In this document: in pieces, positions 40,867 to 42,634 of the stretch
How the letters are laid out: each line of letters starts with the position of its first letter
How positions within the stretch are numbered: position 1 is the first letter of the stretch
DNA from: JBFLVN01 sp040758475
GTDB lineage: Bacteria > JAGRBM01
Direction: 5' to 3'
Length of the DNA stretch: 42,634 nt
Assembly (NCBI GenBank): GCA_040758475.1
Contig: JBFLVN010000002.1
Span: 1-42,634 of the forward strand
The notes under the pieces: generated by a model
Told to the model about the DNA's origin: nothing
The model's input: only the letters and a program-made list of their open reading frames with translations
Database searches by the model: none
Made by a program: the position numbers and the translations under genes

Positions 40867-41730
40867 ATGTCCGGCGTCGTTGTGGGTGTGATCGGCGGCA
40901 GCGGTCTTTACGAAATGGAAGGCCTCGAAGAGGTCTCGGAAGTTTCCCTCGACACGCCTTTTGGAAAACCCTCCGACGCCTTCGTGAAGGGCCGCCTGGG
41001 CTCTGCGACGCTCTATTTCCTCCCCCGCCACGGGAAGGGCCACCGCTTTCTCCCCACGGAAGTTCCCTACCGGGCGAACGTCTGGGCTTTGAAGAAGCTC
41101 GGTGCCCAGCGGATTATTTCGGTCAGCGCCGTGGGAAGCATGAAGGAAGACATCGCGCCTGGGCACATGGTCCTGCCGGACCAGTTCATTGATTTGACCA
41201 AGCACCGGATGGGCACTTTTTTCGGCGATGGCTGCGTCGCCCACGTGGGTTATGCCGATCCGGTTTGCCCCCATCTCTCCCAGGTGCTGGAAACTGCTTG
41301 CAAGGAAGTGAAAGTCCCCGTCCACCGGGGCGGAACGTACGTGTGCATCGAGGGGCCCCAGTTCTCGACCCGGGCCGAATCGCTCCTCTACCGGAGCTGG
41401 GGCGTTTCGGTCATCGGCATGACGAACGCGACCGAAGCCAAGCTGGCCCGGGAGGCGGGGCTCTCCTATGCGACCCTCGCCCTGAGTACGGATTACGACT
41501 GCTGGCGGCCGGGGCACGAAGCCGTGACGGCCGATGAAATCGTGAAAGTCCTTCTTCAGAACGTGGCGAACGCGAAGAAGATCATCCGGGCCGCGGTTCC
41601 GAAAATCGAACCGCCTTCCAAAGTGCCGCTCCCCGAATCCCTCTCCAACGCCATCGTGACCGACCGGACGAAAATTACGGCGGAAACGCGAAAAAAGCTC
41701 GACCTGCTCATCGGCCCCTATCTCAAGTAG
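40867..41730 (+). CDS. mtnP: S-methyl-5'-thioadenosine phosphorylase
   Basis: Predicted 287-residue enzyme that splits methylthioadenosine with phosphate into adenine and methylthioribose 1-phosphate, in the methionine salvage pathway. ATG 40867 is preferred to 40858 because AAGGA lies eight bases upstream. Family motifs are complete: VIGGSGLYEMEGLEE at the start, LPRHGKGHRFLPTEVPYRAN, GGTYVCIEGPQFSTRAES, IGMTNATEAKLAREAGL and STDYDCW. The TNATEA motif and STDYDCW favour the MTA type over plain purine nucleoside phosphorylase, although related bacterial enzymes can also accept inosine or adenosine. A PfkB-type kinase follows 29 bases downstream. No other methionine-salvage gene lies in the window. 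Confidence 0.93.
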   Translation: MSGVVVGVIGGSGLYEMEGLEEVSEVSLDTPFGKPSDAFVKGRLGSATLYFLPRHGKGHRFLPTEVPYRANVWALKKLGAQRIISVSAVGSMKEDIAPGHMVLPDQFIDLTKHRMGTFFGDGCVAHVGYADPVCPHLSQVLETACKEVKVPVHRGGTYVCIEGPQFSTRAESLLYRSWGVSVIGMTNATEAKLAREAGLSYATLALSTDYDCWRPGHEAVTADEIVKVLLQNVANAKKIIRAAVPKIEPPSKVPLPESLSNAIVTDRTKITAETRKKLDLLIGPYLK

Positions 41731-41759
41731 CGCGTTCACTGCCTCGGAGGTTCTTGGAA

Positions 41760-42634
41760 ATGGCTTTTCCCATCCTTTGCGTCGGTTCCGTCGCCCTCGA
41801 TACGGTCGAAACGCCCTTCGGGCAGGCCAAGGAAGCCCTCGGGGGATCGGCCACTTATTTTTCCTATTCCGCGAGCGCCTTGGCGCCCGTGCGCCTCGTC
41901 GCGGTGGTGGGGGAGGATTTCCCCCAAAGGCACCTCGCGCTCCTTCGTAAGCGGCGCGTCGATCTTTCGGGGCTCCAGGTCGTCTCCGGCGGCAGGACGT
42001 TCCGCTGGCACGGGAAATTCGGCGACAACCTGAACGAGGCCGTCACACTCCGGACGGAACTCAACGTGTTCGAAACCTTCCGCCCGGAAATCCCTTCCAG
42101 ATTCCGTGATTCACCGGTCGTCTTTCTTGCGAACATCGATCCGGAACTCCAGATGGAAGTTCTCGGCCAGGTGAAGAATCCAAAGATCGTTCTCTGCGAC
42201 ACGATGAACCTCTGGATCGAGACGAAGATCGCTTCTCTTCGCAAGCTCCTCCGCCGGGTGGACGTCATCACCTTGAACGAAGGGGAGGCGCGGCTCCTGA
42301 CCGAAAAATTAAACCTTGCTTCCTGCGCGAGGGAGATTCTCAAGATGGGGCCTAGGCGCGTCGTCATCAAACGGGGGGAGTACGGCGCGACGACGTTTAC
42401 GAAGGACAATTTCTTCGCCTTGCCGGCCTATCCGCTCGAGGAAATCGAAGACCCCACGGGCGCGGGGGATACGTTCGCGGGCGGCGTGGTGGGGGAACTG
42501 GCGCGCCTCGAACGCTTCGATGAGGCCTCCTTCCGCCGGGCGCTCGTCCGGGGGAGCGTCCACGCCTCTTTCGTGGTCGAAGGCTTTTCGCTCGAAGGCT
42601 TAAAGCGCGCGACGCCGGGGGCCCGGTCCCGGCG
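41760..42634 (+). CDS. PfkB-family carbohydrate/nucleoside kinase (3' end outside window)
   Basis: The first 291 codons are present and the frame is open at the right edge. ATG 41760 follows GGAGG by nine bases. The N terminus FPILCVGSVALDTVETPFG and the segment EALGGSATYFSYSASAL are typical of the ribokinase/PfkB fold. DVITLNEGEARLLT and GPRRVVIKRGEYGA follow, then the second signature DPTGAGDTFAGG with catalytic Asp237. The fragment is nearly full length, as the family usually has 300-330 residues. It lies directly after the methylthioadenosine phosphorylase gene, so a substrate from nucleoside or methylthioribose salvage is plausible, but the sugar or nucleoside cannot be read from the sequence. 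Confidence 0.92.
   Translation, partial: MAFPILCVGSVALDTVETPFGQAKEALGGSATYFSYSASALAPVRLVAVVGEDFPQRHLALLRKRRVDLSGLQVVSGGRTFRWHGKFGDNLNEAVTLRTELNVFETFRPEIPSRFRDSPVVFLANIDPELQMEVLGQVKNPKIVLCDTMNLWIETKIASLRKLLRRVDVITLNEGEARLLTEKLNLASCAREILKMGPRRVVIKRGEYGATTFTKDNFFALPAYPLEEIEDPTGAGDTFAGGVVGELARLERFDEASFRRALVRGSVHASFVVEGFSLEGLKRATPGARSR

Noticed and set aside
40849..41739. 296-codon minus-strand open frame opposite the phosphorylase
   Set aside because: It is the mirror of mtnP; no ribosome binding site or domain supports it.

Overview
The window looks like one chromosomal contig piece from a GC-rich Gram-negative bacterium. The evidence is an abundance of signal peptides and lipoboxes, outer-membrane-type families (LPP20, CsgG, FlgT-like, AsmA, BamE-like, MltD) and paired acyl-CoA dehydrogenases. 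The overall character resembles Deltaproteobacteria-like lineages (Desulfobacterota/Myxococcota or a related candidate phylum), but no rRNA or other taxonomic marker is present, so this placement is inference. I see no insertion sequence, prophage, CRISPR array or integrase. No stretch over 300 bases lacks a gene.

Region 1 (1-1522) is the C-terminal part of the replicative DNA polymerase III alpha subunit. Region 2 (about 1699-24246) is the outstanding part: twelve consecutive plus-strand genes, nearly all for exported proteins or lipoproteins. In order they are: an LPP20-like protein with a long coiled coil; a transglutaminase with four carboxypeptidase-regulatory-like repeats; a second LPP20-like protein; a TPR lipoprotein with an S-layer-homology-like tail; a FlgT-N-like protein; a CsgG-like lipoprotein with a FlgT-C-like tail; a small PEGA lipoprotein; a FecR-domain protein; a 1205-residue AsmA-like protein; a DUF1318/YdbL-like lipoprotein; a 2668-residue lipoprotein (propeller, TPR, CHAT, TPR, CHAT); and a second FecR-domain protein. 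A promoter with a structured leader (5133-5323) and a strong terminator (7428-7458) suggest at least two or three transcription units.

Region 2 reads as an undescribed envelope machine. Its LPP20/FlgT/CsgG parts match the families that build the outer-membrane H-ring/basal disk of sheathed or polar flagella, yet no flagellar gene is present. The AsmA plus DUF1318 pair matches the YdbH-YdbL lipid-bridge arrangement. The giant protein carries two CHAT protease-like domains that keep the histidine but appear to have lost the catalytic cysteine, which points to a scaffold or sensor role rather than a protease.

Region 3 (24256-42634) is more ordinary. It holds a SulP transporter; a PQQ-dehydrogenase/diheme cytochrome lipoprotein; an MltD-type lytic transglycosylase; tRNA-Val(CAC); a helical lipoprotein; a second AsmA-like protein overlapping a nitrilase-family amidase; two tandem acyl-CoA dehydrogenases, one apparently lacking the catalytic glutamate; a BamE-like lipoprotein; a diacylglycerol-kinase-family lipid kinase; methylthioadenosine phosphorylase; and a PfkB-family kinase cut off by the window edge.
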